A stretch of 64,000 nt of DNA from Oceanobacillus kimchii X50 (GTDB lineage: Bacteria > Bacillota > Bacilli > Bacillales > Amphibacillaceae). Positions 16,836-26,279 of this stretch are shown here, piece by piece. Position 1 is the first letter of the stretch; every line of letters starts with the position of its first letter. The stretch spans positions 1,324,659 through 1,388,658 of the forward strand of contig NZ_CM001792.1 in assembly GCF_000340475.1 (NCBI RefSeq), given 5' to 3'. The position numbers and the translations under genes are program-made. Below the pieces are notes generated by a model, which had not been told where the DNA came from, searched no databases, and saw nothing but the letters and a program-made list of their open reading frames with translations.

Positions 16836-18116
16836 TTAGATTGGTAAGTAGTTATGCGTCTTTAAGGACATTTGATAATAATAAGCAGCTAACTGAAATT
16901 GTTGATGATAGTAATAAGCATCTGCTAACTGACGTAGATATAGTTGTAATTCAAAATGTAACGATCTTTCCTCAAAATATGGGATAATATCTTTTTTTAT
17001 AAAAGATTCAAGTGCATAGGGATTCGTTTCGTTAATCCGATGCTCTAACATTTTAATATCAAGTGTTTGTTTATTAATTTTATTCCCGTAAAATTCTTGT
17101 GCGGATATTATTACTTGTTCTAGCCACTTTGTAACTTCATCAGAGCTATTTTGAATATAATAGACTTTAATAAGTTTGAGTATGAGGCCTATTTTTTGTT
17201 CCATATTACTATGGATACAAAGTTCATAGCTTTTTAACAAGTAGTCTATACCTGCTTGGAAATGTTGTTGATCAATTTCTATGGAACCATAGCTTTCATT
17301 GCATTTAGCGAGCAGAGTGGGACAATTTATCTTACTAGCAATGTCCTCTGCAATTTCGGTACATTTCCATGCTTGAGTATAGTCATGTATTTGTCGAAAG
17401 TAATTGGAAAATAACAAATGAGATTCTGAACACTCCTCTAATAAATAACGACTCCGAAAGAGTTCTAATGCTTTTTTATTATAGTGGAAAATTTTGTGTA
17501 AATCTTTTGAAGCAAAAGCTGCTTTAGCCAATCGATAATATAAATCTGTGTGCTCCTTTTGTTCGTGAAGAACGAATTTATCCATATGTTTTTCTGCTTT
17601 CAAAAATAATTGTAATGCACGAGAATGGTATTCTTGCAGATCCCAAAAAATTCCTGAGTATTTATACCAATAATATAATTCCATTTCATTAAATTTTTTG
17701 GATTGCATATTTAGATGTTGATACTGTTGCATTGCTTTATCTAAGTCATGTAATAACAAGAAGTACCTGAATTTGTGTAATTCAATGGGAATATCAATGG
17801 TAGAATTAGTGATTTCTAAAATTTGCTTAATACTATTTTCATACATATTAGTTGCACTATCTACGTCTTCTCGAAGTAAATAATCAATCCAATTTTCGAT
17901 TAACTTATCATGCTCATCCTTACTTTGGTTCATTAACTCCACAGGTATGTCTAATCGTTGACTGAGGAGTTCAACTATGTCCCTTGGAGGTATTTGATTG
18001 CCGTTTTCAATCTTGGACAAATACGATACGGAAATCAGTCCATCTGCAAGTTCTGCTTGGGTCATATTGGCTTGTAATCGATAATGTTTTATAATCTGCC
18101 CAATTCTATTATCCAA
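16836..18116 (-). CDS. HTH-TPR transcriptional regulator (RRNPP-like)
   Basis: A 426-residue regulator with an N-terminal XRE helix-turn-helix (IGQIIKHYRLQANMTQAEL, LISVSYLSKIENG, residues 5-45). It is followed by a long helical region that reads like tetratricopeptide repeats (AAYYYQMSL, YLLKSYELC and similar). This is the architecture of Bacillus peptide-sensing regulators such as PlcR/NprR relatives. The start is TTG at 18116 with GGAGG nine bases upstream. A minus-strand TATAAT sits at 18137-18142. It is divergent from the AarF-like gene, with a 42-bp palindrome between them that may be its operator. I saw no cognate signal-peptide gene nearby, so peptide control is only inferred from architecture. 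Confidence 0.8.
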   Translation of the reverse strand: MDNRIGQIIKHYRLQANMTQAELADGLISVSYLSKIENGNQIPPRDIVELLSQRLDIPVELMNQSKDEHDKLIENWIDYLLREDVDSATNMYENSIKQILEITNSTIDIPIELHKFRYFLLLHDLDKAMQQYQHLNMQSKKFNEMELYYWYKYSGIFWDLQEYHSRALQLFLKAEKHMDKFVLHEQKEHTDLYYRLAKAAFASKDLHKIFHYNKKALELFRSRYLLEECSESHLLFSNYFRQIHDYTQAWKCTEIAEDIASKINCPTLLAKCNESYGSIEIDQQHFQAGIDYLLKSYELCIHSNMEQKIGLILKLIKVYYIQNSSDEVTKWLEQVIISAQEFYGNKINKQTLDIKMLEHRINETNPYALESFIKKDIIPYFEERSLHFELQLYLRQLADAYYYHQQFQLAAYYYQMSLKTHNYLPI

Positions 18117-18196
18117 ATTTTAACACCTCCTTTTTTATTATATAAGGGATGCCATTGAAATACTAACATAGAGTTTAATTAATTGACGTAAAAAAT

Positions 18197-18238
18197 ATAA
18201 AAATACTTAATTTTTACTTAAAAATTAAGTATTTTTAT
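18197..18238. promoter_or_regulatory. 42-bp palindrome between divergent genes, candidate operator
   Basis: Two perfect 20-base arms (18197-18216 and 18219-18238) separated by only CT; the core is TACTTAATTTTTA against TAAAAATTAAGTA. A TATAAT at 18250-18255 lies just beyond the right arm, so the palindrome would cover the -35 region of a plus-strand promoter for the AarF-like gene. Both flanking genes point away, which argues against a terminator. Confidence 0.55.
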
Positions 18239-18361
18239 TAAATTATCGATATAATAGAGAAAAGATTTTTGTTATGAAATGGTAATAATAGGGTATAGAA
18301 TAAGAATGAATAAATTGTTAGCAAGGGAGGGATTGATATTTTTAAAAAAAGAATACGTCAT

Positions 18362-20017
18362 ATGCAAAGATATAGAGAAATTGTTGTTGCCTTTTCTAGA
18401 AATGGATTTGGGTATTTTGTAAGAGAGTTAGGATTGCATAAGATTACCTCCCTACCAAAGCGTTTATTTGAACAAGGAGATAAAGAAGTACATAATAAAA
18501 CAACTGGTGAAAGAATACGGTTATTCTTAGAGGAATTAGGTCCTACATTTATAAAGCTTGGACAAATTGCAAGTACAAGACAAGATTTAATCCCAAAAAA
18601 TATTATTGAAGAACTAGAAAAACTACAGGATCAAGTTGCGCCGTTCTCTTTTTCTGATGTGCAAGAAATAATAGGTAGAGAATTACAAGAACCTATAAAC
18701 GCCGTGTTCAAATCTTTTGATGAACATCCAATTGCTGCAGCTTCTATTGGGCAAGTCCATTATGGGGTACTTCAATCAGGACAAGAAGTCGCTGTTAAAA
18801 TACAACGCCCAAATTTAGAAGAAAAAGTACATACTGATTTGGAAATATTAATGAGTATAGCAAAATTAGCAGAGTCTAGGCTTGAATGGGCGAAAAAATA
18901 TCAATTAAGTGCAATTATAAAAGAATTTTCCAATTCGTTAATTGCTGAGTTAGACTATACATTAGAAGGGCGAAATGCACATCGGATTGCACAACAATTT
19001 AAGAAACATGAGGATGTAGTTGTACCTGATGTTTATTGGAACCTTACAACTGAAAAAGTTCTCACTATGGAATATATCAAAGGAATTAAACTAGATGAGA
19101 ATAAGAAGCTTGTTCGTGAAGGCTACAACCCACAATTAATTGCAGAAAAATTAATTCAAAAGCAATTTCAGCAAATCCTTATCGACGGATTCTTTCATGC
19201 GGATCCGCATCCTGGTAATGTAATGATTCTCCCCAACCATAAAATTCTTTTCATGGATTTCGGTATGGTTGGGAGATTAACATCGTCAATGAAAGATCAT
19301 TTATCGTCGCTCATTGTAGCTATAATGAGACAAAACACAAAATCAATAATTAAAGCTATTTATCGAATGGGAATTGTATCAGAGAATGTTGATGCCGACT
19401 ATATGTATGCAGATATTGATGATTTAAGAGACAAATATTACGATATCCCATTCAGTCAAGTAAGTATTGGAGAAGCAATTAATGATTTATTCCGTGTAGC
19501 AACCACACATGGAATAAGGATTCCAACTGACTTATCTTTAGTAGGTAAATCACTATTAACACTTGAAGGGACAGTCGAAAGACTAGATCCTGATATTAGT
19601 ATTGTGAAAATCGCAGAACCATTTGGAAAAAGATTATTAAAAGAAAAATATCAACCCAAAAAAGTAGCTGATGAGGTATACCAACAAGCGGAAGATTATA
19701 AAGATTTAATAATGGATTTTCCGGATCATATTAATCATTTGTATAAAGTCATCCGCAGAGGAAAATTACCATTAGAAATATCCGTTTCGCGAGTGGAAGC
19801 ATTTTTAAGAAAACTCGATCGGATAAGTAATCGACTTTCGTTTAGCATTGTATTGCTTGCATTCAGTATTATTATGGTAGGGTTAATTATTGGATCAGCT
19901 TTAGCAGGAGAATCTTCTTATCTGTGGAGCTTACCTGTAATTGAGATAGGATTTGTCGTGGCAATAGGGATGTTCCTATGGTTACTTTATTCTATCTTTC
20001 GTTCGGGAAGATTCTAA
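18362..20017 (+). CDS. AarF/ABC1/UbiB family kinase-like membrane protein
   Basis: A 551-residue member of the UbiB atypical kinase family, linked to quinone or lipid metabolism. Motifs in order: FIKLGQIASTRQDLIP (KxGQ), AAASIGQVH (alanine-rich loop replacing the P-loop), VAVKIQRP (lysine), ELDYTLEGRNA, FFHADPHPGNVMI (catalytic Asp region) and FMDFGMVGRL (DFG). Two membrane helices lie at the C terminus (about 496-548). The start is uncertain. ATG at 18362 has no ribosome site. An in-frame ATT at 18338 lies 7 nt after AAGGGAGG and would add the residues FKKRIRH after the initiator. Substrate unknown. Confidence 0.85.
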   Translation: MQRYREIVVAFSRNGFGYFVRELGLHKITSLPKRLFEQGDKEVHNKTTGERIRLFLEELGPTFIKLGQIASTRQDLIPKNIIEELEKLQDQVAPFSFSDVQEIIGRELQEPINAVFKSFDEHPIAAASIGQVHYGVLQSGQEVAVKIQRPNLEEKVHTDLEILMSIAKLAESRLEWAKKYQLSAIIKEFSNSLIAELDYTLEGRNAHRIAQQFKKHEDVVVPDVYWNLTTEKVLTMEYIKGIKLDENKKLVREGYNPQLIAEKLIQKQFQQILIDGFFHADPHPGNVMILPNHKILFMDFGMVGRLTSSMKDHLSSLIVAIMRQNTKSIIKAIYRMGIVSENVDADYMYADIDDLRDKYYDIPFSQVSIGEAINDLFRVATTHGIRIPTDLSLVGKSLLTLEGTVERLDPDISIVKIAEPFGKRLLKEKYQPKKVADEVYQQAEDYKDLIMDFPDHINHLYKVIRRGKLPLEISVSRVEAFLRKLDRISNRLSFSIVLLAFSIIMVGLIIGSALAGESSYLWSLPVIEIGFVVAIGMFLWLLYSIFRSGRF

Positions 20018-20030
20018 AAACATTAGTAAT

Positions 20031-20070
20031 AAAAAATCGCAGTATCACTGGGTGATAACTGCGATTTTTT
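20031..20070. terminator. Bidirectional terminator
   Basis: A 13-bp perfect stem (20031-20043 with 20058-20070), with A-runs on one side and T-runs on the other, sits between the convergent AarF-like gene and guaC and can serve both. Confidence 0.85.
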
Positions 20071-20087
20071 ATTTATATGATAATAAA

Positions 20088-21071
20088 TTAAAATACTTTA
20101 TCACCATTAAAAATCGAATTCTTAACAACTACATAATCTACATTTCGAATAGCCTCTAATTGCTGACCGCCTGCATAGGAAATGGAAGATTGAAGATCTT
20201 GTTCCATTTCAGTTAATGTATCTTGAAGGGGGCCTTTATGCTCTACATACATTTTCTTACCTTCTACATTTTTCTTTTCACCTTTTTGAAATTCTGATGC
20301 AGAACCAAAATATTCTTTAATTTTTTTTCCGTCTTTTTCAATTGTTTCCCCCGGTGATTCCTCATGTCCAGCAAACAATGAACCTATCATTACCATGGAA
20401 GCTCCAAAACGAATTGATTTTGCTATGTCACCATGTGTACGAATCCCGCCATCTGCAATAATGGGCTTACTTGCTGCTTTTGCACACCAACGTAATGCAG
20501 CTAATTGCCATCCACCTGTGCCAAAACCAGTTTTAATTTTTGTAATACACACTTTTCCAGGGCCTATTCCAACTTTTGTAGCATCGGCACCGGCATTTTC
20601 CAATTCACGTACAGCTTCTGGAGTTCCTACATTACCAGCAATAACAAAAGAACTAGGTAAGTTTTCTTTGATATGCTTGATCATTTTAATAACTGCATCC
20701 GAATGACCATGTGCAATATCGATCGTTATATAGTCAGGAACTAATTGTTGAGCTGCTAATTCTTCGATAAATCCATATTCATCTGTTTTTACTCCAACAC
20801 TTATAGAAGAGAATAAATTATTCTCATGCATATCTTTAATAAAATTCATTCGTTTTTGGGGTTCAAAACGATGCATTATATAAAAATAATTTTCCTCAGC
20901 TAAATATCTAGCAATCTTTTCATCAATAATAGTCTGCATATTAGCAGGTACAACAGGTAATTTAAATGTTCTTTTACCAAGAGTTACTGTCGTATCACAT
21001 TCTGATCTACTATTTACCACACATTTTGCGGGTATTAGTTGAATATCTTCATAATCAAATACATTTTCCAT
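20088..21071 (-). CDS. guaC: GMP reductase
   Basis: A 327-residue NADPH-dependent enzyme of the IMPDH/GMPR family converting GMP to IMP in purine salvage. The start motif [13 protein letters not shown], the phosphate-binding [19 protein letters not shown], and the catalytic cysteine loop [11 protein letters not shown] followed by TGFGTGGWQ fit GuaC. The CBS domain of IMP dehydrogenase is absent. ATG at 21071 is preferred over an upstream in-frame start at 21113 because AGGAGTG lies just before it. A PurBox-like sequence precedes the gene, consistent with PurR control of the Bacillus homologue yumD. Confidence 0.93.
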   Translation of the reverse strand: MENVFDYEDIQLIPAKCVVNSRSECDTTVTLGKRTFKLPVVPANMQTIIDEKIARYLAEENYFYIMHRFEPQKRMNFIKDMHENNLFSSISVGVKTDEYGFIEELAAQQLVPDYITIDIAHGHSDAVIKMIKHIKENLPSSFVIAGNVGTPEAVRELENAGADATKVGIGPGKVCITKIKTGFGTGGWQLAALRWCAKAASKPIIADGGIRTHGDIAKSIRFGASMVMIGSLFAGHEESPGETIEKDGKKIKEYFGSASEFQKGEKKNVEGKKMYVEHKGPLQDTLTEMEQDLQSSISYAGGQQLEAIRNVDYVVVKNSIFNGDKVF

Positions 21072-21113
21072 AATATACACTCCTAAATACGGATGATTTT
21101 TATTTAATAACAA

Positions 21114-21130
21114 TAAAACGTTCGCCTTTT
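21114..21130 (-). promoter_or_regulatory. PurBox-like site upstream of guaC
   Basis: On the minus strand the DNA reads AAAGGCGAACGTTTTA, containing the GCGAAC core flanked by A/T-rich bases as in the Bacillus PurR box. It is about 45 bp upstream of the guaC start. Only one box is visible, and the call rests on similarity to the consensus. Confidence 0.4.
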
Positions 21131-21393
21131 GTAATTTAACTTATTTATTTAAATATGTCAATAAACCAGTACGTAGAATTGAAAAATAATTAATTTTTTT
21201 GAAAATATAGGTTTGATTTATTTTTGGTATGGGTAAATATTCACCAAGTAAAAAATTACTATTGTATGAAAATAGTTCCTTCGTTGGATGAAAGGTGGGG
21301 TGTCTTTTTTACTGGTATATTTTAAATTTTAAATAATTCATCGTGTTTTTTTAGGACTTATCACTCAATTTTTGGAAAACTTTAGATAGTTCG
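21131..21393. other. Intergenic space between guaC and the type VII locus
   Basis: About 260 bp of AT-rich DNA between divergent units. I see no gene, no strong hairpin and no repeat here. The esxA promoter begins at its right end. Confidence 0.5.
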
Positions 21394-21422
21394 TTGACAT
21401 TAAAATCCCGTTTCTTTAGGAT
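21394..21422 (+). promoter_or_regulatory. Sigma-A promoter of esxA
   Basis: A perfect TTGACA (21394-21399), exactly 17 bases, then TAGGAT (21417-21422). It is placed about 80 bp before esxA and fits high expression of a secreted WXG100 protein. Confidence 0.65.
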
Positions 21423-21439
21423 TTACTTGAGAAGGTAAC

Positions 21440-21487
21440 ATGAATATTTTATCAACTGCGAGCACCTTCGCAAAAAATATTATATGA
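21440..21487 (+). other. Possible 15-codon leader ORF with SD-sequestering hairpin in the esxA leader
   Basis: ATG at 21440 follows GAGAAGG and opens a frame MNILSTASTFAKNII that stops at TGA 21485-21487, overlapping the esxA ribosome site GAGGAG. Its own Shine-Dalgarno GAAGGT (21431-21436) is complementary to ACCTTC (21464-21469) inside the leader. Expression is unproven; the arrangement could be a chance result in a short leader. Confidence 0.35.
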
Positions 21488-21500
21488 GGAGATGAGCAAA

Positions 21501-21797
21501 ATGGCAGGACAAATTCGTATGAGTCCAGAGCAATTACAGGCTAAGGCAAAGAGGTACGGACAAAGTTCACAAACAATTGACCAAGTACTTAGAGATTTAC
21601 AAGGTCTTCAAGATGAGTTACGCGGAGAATGGGAAGGCCGTGCTTTTGAAAAGTTTGACATGCAATTCCAAGAACTTAAGCCAAAAGTACAAGACTTCTC
21701 ACAACTTATGCTAGACATTGAGAATCAACTTATTAAAACTGCTGAAGCGGTTGCGCAACAAGATGAGCAATTGTCTCAAAACTTCGGTTTAAGATAA
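21501..21797 (+). CDS. esxA: WXG100 secreted protein EsxA/YukE
   Basis: A 98-residue helical hairpin protein, the small secreted substrate of Bacillus/Staphylococcus-type ESS (type VII) secretion. The turn motif is GEWEGRAFEKF (W-E-G), flanked by two amphipathic helices, and the start MAGQIRMSPEQL is typical of YukE. The ATG at 21501 is preferred over one at 21492, which abuts the GAGGAG ribosome site. It is the first gene of the locus and is separated from esaA by about 200 bp with a terminator-like hairpin, as expected for a protein needed in excess over the machine. Confidence 0.95.
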   Translation: MAGQIRMSPEQLQAKAKRYGQSSQTIDQVLRDLQGLQDELRGEWEGRAFEKFDMQFQELKPKVQDFSQLMLDIENQLIKTAEAVAQQDEQLSQNFGLR

Positions 21798-21875
21798 GGT
21801 AGTAGATTAAGAGAAGGTTTTTGGGTGAGCTGCATGACATTGGTTATGTGGCTCGTCTAATGCCTGGAACTATTT

Positions 21876-21912
21876 AAGGCTGCTTTTTTAGAAGATTAGT
21901 AGCCTTTTCTTA
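21876..21912 (+). terminator. Partial terminator between esxA and esaA
   Basis: A stem of about 9 bp with one mismatch (AAGGCTGCT at 21876-21884 against AGTAGCCTT at 21898-21906) is followed by TTCTTAC. The tail is short, so some read-through into esaA is likely. I found no clear separate promoter for esaA. Confidence 0.5.
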
Positions 21913-21994
21913 CACTTTCGTATTGATTCTTTCGACGTGCATGTAATGTACTATTAAATAGATTATTAGTTTTAATCACCAGGAGTGAGAAATA

Positions 21995-24900
21995 ATGAAA
22001 AAAGTAGATAAACGGTGGATCTTATTTCTGGTTCTTATTGTTGCATTGGCATCAGGGTTATCTTTTTTATCGTTACATCAAGAAACGGAGACAGAAAACC
22101 CAAATAGAACACAAACGATGGCTATTGCAATTGTTAATGAGGATCAAGGATCAACATTTAATGGAACAGACTTGGCCTTTGGAGATGCATTTACGCAATC
22201 GATTAATCGCAACAATAACCATGAATGGTTTGTGGTTAGTCGTGGAGTGGCAGAGAGCGGCTTAGAAAATAATACATATGATATGATGGTTGTCATTCCC
22301 AATGATTTCTCCGAAAAATCATTAAACATTAATGCAGAAGATCCAGAGCCAGTTGTTTTACAATATAAAATAAACGCATCAGAGAATGCAAGAATAAAAG
22401 AAGAAGCAGAAAAAACGGCTAGCAATATATTAAATGATTTTAATCGACGTATTATTGACGTATATTTTGCAAGCGTAATTGGAAATCTTCAAGATGCTCA
22501 GGATAATGTAAGTGCAATGGTTGATAGACAGGCCTTACATACTAATGCTTTCAACAGTAATGTTCATCAACCATTATCAGGATATACGGACCAGTTCAAT
22601 ACAATCAAAGATCAAACGGAACATTCTACCAATAGTTTTAGTAGCTTTGAAGAACTAATAGAGTCTTATGAAAATCAATTATTGGAAGAAGCAGAGCAAG
22701 GTGAAGCGTTTGTATCAAATATCGAAGACGTAGTTGAACTAAAAGAAAATAATTTATCTCAATTACTTGCATTTAATGACATGTTTAGTCAGTTTAATCA
22801 GGGTATGAGAGCAACAGAAGTAGATGAGAAGTTACGTAATTTACAAACAGCTAATGATCAAATTAATCAGCAATTGGCTGCCGGTCAGAATAATAGTGGT
22901 CAGAATTCAGTAGCATCTGTAGTGAGAGTTCAAAACAACCCTGCAAATGATAATATCGCCACAGCTACATTAAAACTTCAAAACTATTTAAAACGTTCAT
23001 CTGAACAGGTATCTGTTTTACAAGGTGATGTGAACAATTATCTAGAAAATGGTAATGAAGAGTTTGAAAATACAATTAGAAATCAAATAGAGTCAATTCT
23101 AGAAGACTCTACTGAAGATGATATTGATATTAATAAATTATTTCAACAACATGATGGAGTTGCGTTAGAAGATATTAATAACGCTATTGGCCAATTACCT
23201 TCGTTAAATGAAGATGACTTTTCAAATGTAGGATTACCAAAAGACCTTGAACAAGATATAAAAAATGTTATTCGAGTAACAGAACAATACAGGTCTGAAT
23301 TTGAAAGTGTGGAAATTGAAGGTGACCGTAGCAAATTTCTGAAAGATCAAATTGAAAGTTTACGCACTCAAGTTAAAAATGGTATTACATTATCAGATAC
23401 AGTAGAGCTACCCAAAAATGAAAAAGAGGGTCAAATATTTACCATTAAAATCCCAGAAGGATTTAATCTCCAATATTTAGGAATTCAACTTCCTGGTGAA
23501 GAGGAAGGAAACTACACAGAATATATTGATGAAAATGGTAGAGTACAATTACCTGCAAATAGAGCCGGATCCTTTACTGTCAATATAAAAGTTAATACTG
23601 AACCTGGGGAAGAAATATTTGATTTTTATAAACCACTTGAATGGTCCTGGAAGTTAAAACAAGAAGATTTAGATGATGTAGATAAACCAGAAAATGTTGC
23701 TTATCATCAGTCAGATCTGCAATTAGTTGCTTCTACTCAAGTTCTTAATATAAATACCGAAGAAGAGATGTCTAAGAACGATTCAAGCGGAACGCTAACA
23801 GATGGAGGAAAACCAGGTGGAGGTGATTCCACAGGCGAAGATAACCCAACTAGTGACGATGACAACTCTGGTGAAGGCGGAAAGAATGAGGGGGCTAATG
23901 AAACAACTGACCCTGTAGAAACAGAAGAACCAAGTGACCCAGAAGAACAGCCAGAGGCACCAGAAGAGGAAAATCCAGAAGAAGAACTACCTAAAGAACC
24001 AGAGAAACTGATCATTAAGAACAACACTATATCTCACAAAATAATGACACCAGTTGAGGATTTAGGAGATACAACAACTACATTGATAAATACGGTAAGT
24101 AATTCTATAGAAGGATACCTAAAACTACAATCACTATTTGAAAGTTATTTTGGTAATGATATTCATAGTTTATCAAGAAATACTGAGCCTGAAGATGTAA
24201 ATCTAAAAGATGTTGCTACAAGAGAATCTCTTTACTATCTCTTCAATGAAGTAGAAATATCCGAGTTAATGATAGATTTTATAACTTCAGAAATTGTAAA
24301 TAGTATGAATCAAGAGTTAAAAACACCAGTTGCAAACTTTAAAACACAGGTAGATAGATATCAAGCTGGTGTTCAACAAGCAATTCGTGACGCTGCTAAA
24401 TTGTCTGAGGAAGTTGCAAAAGCAAGGGAAAGGGCAGCTGTTTTAAATACAAATCTTACGGATACTATTGAAGGCGTACAATCTTGGCGCGATGAGGCCA
24501 TGTCCTTACTAGAACAGCAACATGATATTCAAGCGAGTGCAGAAGGTGAACAGAGTGCTGTTATGACTTTAGGAAGCGACTTCCAGCCGATATTATCTTC
24601 TAGTCAAAACTTAGCAGATCAAGCTTCGAATAACTTAAATACAGCTGAAAATGTTTATCAGACTTTTGAAGATATCGATAATCAAGCAACTGAGATTGAA
24701 CAAAGCGGTACGAATTTAGTAAGTAATGCTGAAAATCTTGCTACCGAGATGACCGATAAGCTAGAAAATGATGAAACATTTATTGAGAATTTTACGGGTG
24801 TTTTAGCAAATAGTCGTGTCGGAGATCGTCAAAATGAAAATTTATATGATTTCTTGTCAAATCCAGTAGAAACGAGTAACGAAGGGACAATTACGACACA

Positions 24901-25504
24901 AAATAATACATTTACACCGTATTTCTTAGTGTTAATTAGCTTCATTGTTGTATTATTCACAGCTTATGTAATCTCGACGATTAATCAGAAGAAAGTAAGT
25001 CTAGATCAATTTGCATCAGAAACATCATTGATGGGTACGAATATGCCTATTACGGTAATTACAGTAGGTATAGGGTTACTGGAAGGTATTGTCATTGGTA
25101 TTGTTTCAAGTTATTATTTACCAATTAGTGATCTCAATATGTTACAGTTAACCATTATTATGGCTTTATTGGTAACAGGTATGTTACTTGTTGCAACTTA
25201 TTTACTAAGACAGATAAAAATGATAGGAATGTTCTTATTGTTAGCTGTATTTAGTTTGTACTTATTCTTTACAGACGCTTTAGGTTCTGGTACAGCGCCA
25301 TTCCCATTATTAGAGAAGTTATCTCCACTGCAATATATGGAGACATTCCTCCTTCGAATTGTGGAAGGAACTGTTAACTACGGTGGAGCAATATTCATCG
25401 TACTAATGTTATTGTTAATTGGTGCACTCGGAAACCTATTGGTTATCAACCGACCTGATAGAGAGGAAGAAATGACCGATGAAAACCAAGCTGAAGCTGG
25501 TTAA
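21995..25504 (+). CDS. esaA: Type VII secretion protein EsaA/YueB
   Basis: A 1169-residue polytopic membrane protein of the secretion complex. One N-terminal membrane helix (about 9-26) is followed by a long extracellular region with coiled-coil character (ENQLLEEAEQGEAF, DQINQQLAAGQNN). There is a disordered Pro/Glu/Asp/Gly-rich linker at about 590-685, then more helical stalk and five to six membrane helices from about 975 to the end. This two-ended membrane layout is that of YueB, which in B. subtilis is also the phage SPP1 receptor; the extended stalk fits a surface-exposed protein. An AGGAGTGAG ribosome site precedes the ATG. Its end overlaps essA by 26 bp. Confidence 0.93.
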   Translation: MKKVDKRWILFLVLIVALASGLSFLSLHQETETENPNRTQTMAIAIVNEDQGSTFNGTDLAFGDAFTQSINRNNNHEWFVVSRGVAESGLENNTYDMMVVIPNDFSEKSLNINAEDPEPVVLQYKINASENARIKEEAEKTASNILNDFNRRIIDVYFASVIGNLQDAQDNVSAMVDRQALHTNAFNSNVHQPLSGYTDQFNTIKDQTEHSTNSFSSFEELIESYENQLLEEAEQGEAFVSNIEDVVELKENNLSQLLAFNDMFSQFNQGMRATEVDEKLRNLQTANDQINQQLAAGQNNSGQNSVASVVRVQNNPANDNIATATLKLQNYLKRSSEQVSVLQGDVNNYLENGNEEFENTIRNQIESILEDSTEDDIDINKLFQQHDGVALEDINNAIGQLPSLNEDDFSNVGLPKDLEQDIKNVIRVTEQYRSEFESVEIEGDRSKFLKDQIESLRTQVKNGITLSDTVELPKNEKEGQIFTIKIPEGFNLQYLGIQLPGEEEGNYTEYIDENGRVQLPANRAGSFTVNIKVNTEPGEEIFDFYKPLEWSWKLKQEDLDDVDKPENVAYHQSDLQLVASTQVLNINTEEEMSKNDSSGTLTDGGKPGGGDSTGEDNPTSDDDNSGEGGKNEGANETTDPVETEEPSDPEEQPEAPEEENPEEELPKEPEKLIIKNNTISHKIMTPVEDLGDTTTTLINTVSNSIEGYLKLQSLFESYFGNDIHSLSRNTEPEDVNLKDVATRESLYYLFNEVEISELMIDFITSEIVNSMNQELKTPVANFKTQVDRYQAGVQQAIRDAAKLSEEVAKARERAAVLNTNLTDTIEGVQSWRDEAMSLLEQQHDIQASAEGEQSAVMTLGSDFQPILSSSQNLADQASNNLNTAENVYQTFEDIDNQATEIEQSGTNLVSNAENLATEMTDKLENDETFIENFTGVLANSRVGDRQNENLYDFLSNPVETSNEGTITTQNNTFTPYFLVLISFIVVLFTAYVISTINQKKVSLDQFASETSLMGTNMPITVITVGIGLLEGIVIGIVSSYYLPISDLNMLQLTIIMALLVTGMLLVATYLLRQIKMIGMFLLLAVFSLYLFFTDALGSGTAPFPLLEKLSPLQYMETFLLRIVEGTVNYGGAIFIVLMLLLIGALGNLLVINRPDREEEMTDENQAEAG

Positions 25505-25973
25505 TTTGGCATTTGTAAGTTCCATGATTCTGCTGATACTCCTTCCAATTGGAGTATCAGCAGAAACAGGTTCTATAAAAGATGGAAGTCTGCAAATGCA
25601 AATTGATCGAATAATTAAAGATAAAGATGAAAAAAATGAAATGCGAGAAACAGAACTAGAAAGAATATTCCCAAGCCTTTTCACTTCGGAAACTTCCCAA
25701 GAAATTAATGAAAAAGTAAATGCGGAAGAAGATAAAATCGAATATATAGAGCAAAATTTATTTTCTGAAGATGTGGAAGGGAATGTAGCGATTCAAGAGG
25801 TGAAAGACTCCTTATTTCAATCTGATTATGAATCCGTTGCAGCAAGTAGCAGTAATGCAGAAGAGGAATCATCTAGTTCCAGTTCAAGCAATATCATTTT
25901 GATGACGTTTGCTGGTATTGCAGTAGCTCTATGTGGAGGTTTGTATGTCTTAATGCAAAGATTATTAGATTAG
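25479..25973 (+). CDS. essA: Type VII secretion protein EssA
   Basis: A 164-residue protein with an N-terminal export signal (LAFVSSMILLILLPIGVSAE), a charged extracellular helical region, a Ser-rich stretch near 128-138, and one C-terminal membrane helix (IILMTFAGIAVALCGGLYVL). This size and topology match EssA. It overlaps the end of esaA by 26 bp and is followed 12 bp later by esaB, so translational coupling is likely. Assignment rests mainly on synteny and topology because EssA proteins diverge quickly. Confidence 0.85.
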   Translation: MKTKLKLVNLAFVSSMILLILLPIGVSAETGSIKDGSLQMQIDRIIKDKDEKNEMRETELERIFPSLFTSETSQEINEKVNAEEDKIEYIEQNLFSEDVEGNVAIQEVKDSLFQSDYESVAASSSNAEEESSSSSSSNIILMTFAGIAVALCGGLYVLMQRLLD

Positions 25974-25985
25974 GAGAGTCGAAGT

Positions 25986-26240
25986 ATGCCGAAAACAACA
26001 CATATTAATATAACAATGGATTTTCGTCAAAAAGCATCTGGAGGATATGTATATGATTTACGTATTCCAACGCAATTAACAGTCAAACAATTATTGTTAA
26101 ATGTAATGGAAACGTTAAATATCGAAAGGACGAATACAAAGTCATCTATAAAAATTGTCACTAAAAATATCGTTCTTGCTGATGACGATTTTATTGATGA
26201 CCATCCTGTAGCTGATGGGGATATTCTAGTAGTTTTATAA
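25986..26240 (+). CDS. esaB: Ubiquitin-like type VII protein EsaB/YukD
   Basis: An 84-residue cytoplasmic protein with the beta-grasp pattern of YukD: HINITMDFRQ, YVYDLRIPTQLTVKQLLLNV, KIVTKNIVLADDDFIDDHP and DGDILVVL. It lacks a C-terminal diglycine, so it is not a ubiquitin-type modifier. The family is needed for, or regulates, type VII secretion. It lies between essA and essB in the conserved order. Confidence 0.93.
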   Translation: MPKTTHINITMDFRQKASGGYVYDLRIPTQLTVKQLLLNVMETLNIERTNTKSSIKIVTKNIVLADDDFIDDHPVADGDILVVL

Positions 26241-26279
26241 ATCTAATATTCTATGCATATTTGTGAAGGAGTTAAAAAA

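Noticed and set aside
20395..20706. 103-codon plus-strand frame within guaC
   Set aside because: It is antisense to well-conserved GMP reductase sequence and has no ribosome site.
23737..24027. Serine/glycine/proline-rich minus-strand frame inside esaA
   Set aside because: It is the complement of the low-complexity Pro/Glu/Asp linker of EsaA; the odd composition follows from that.
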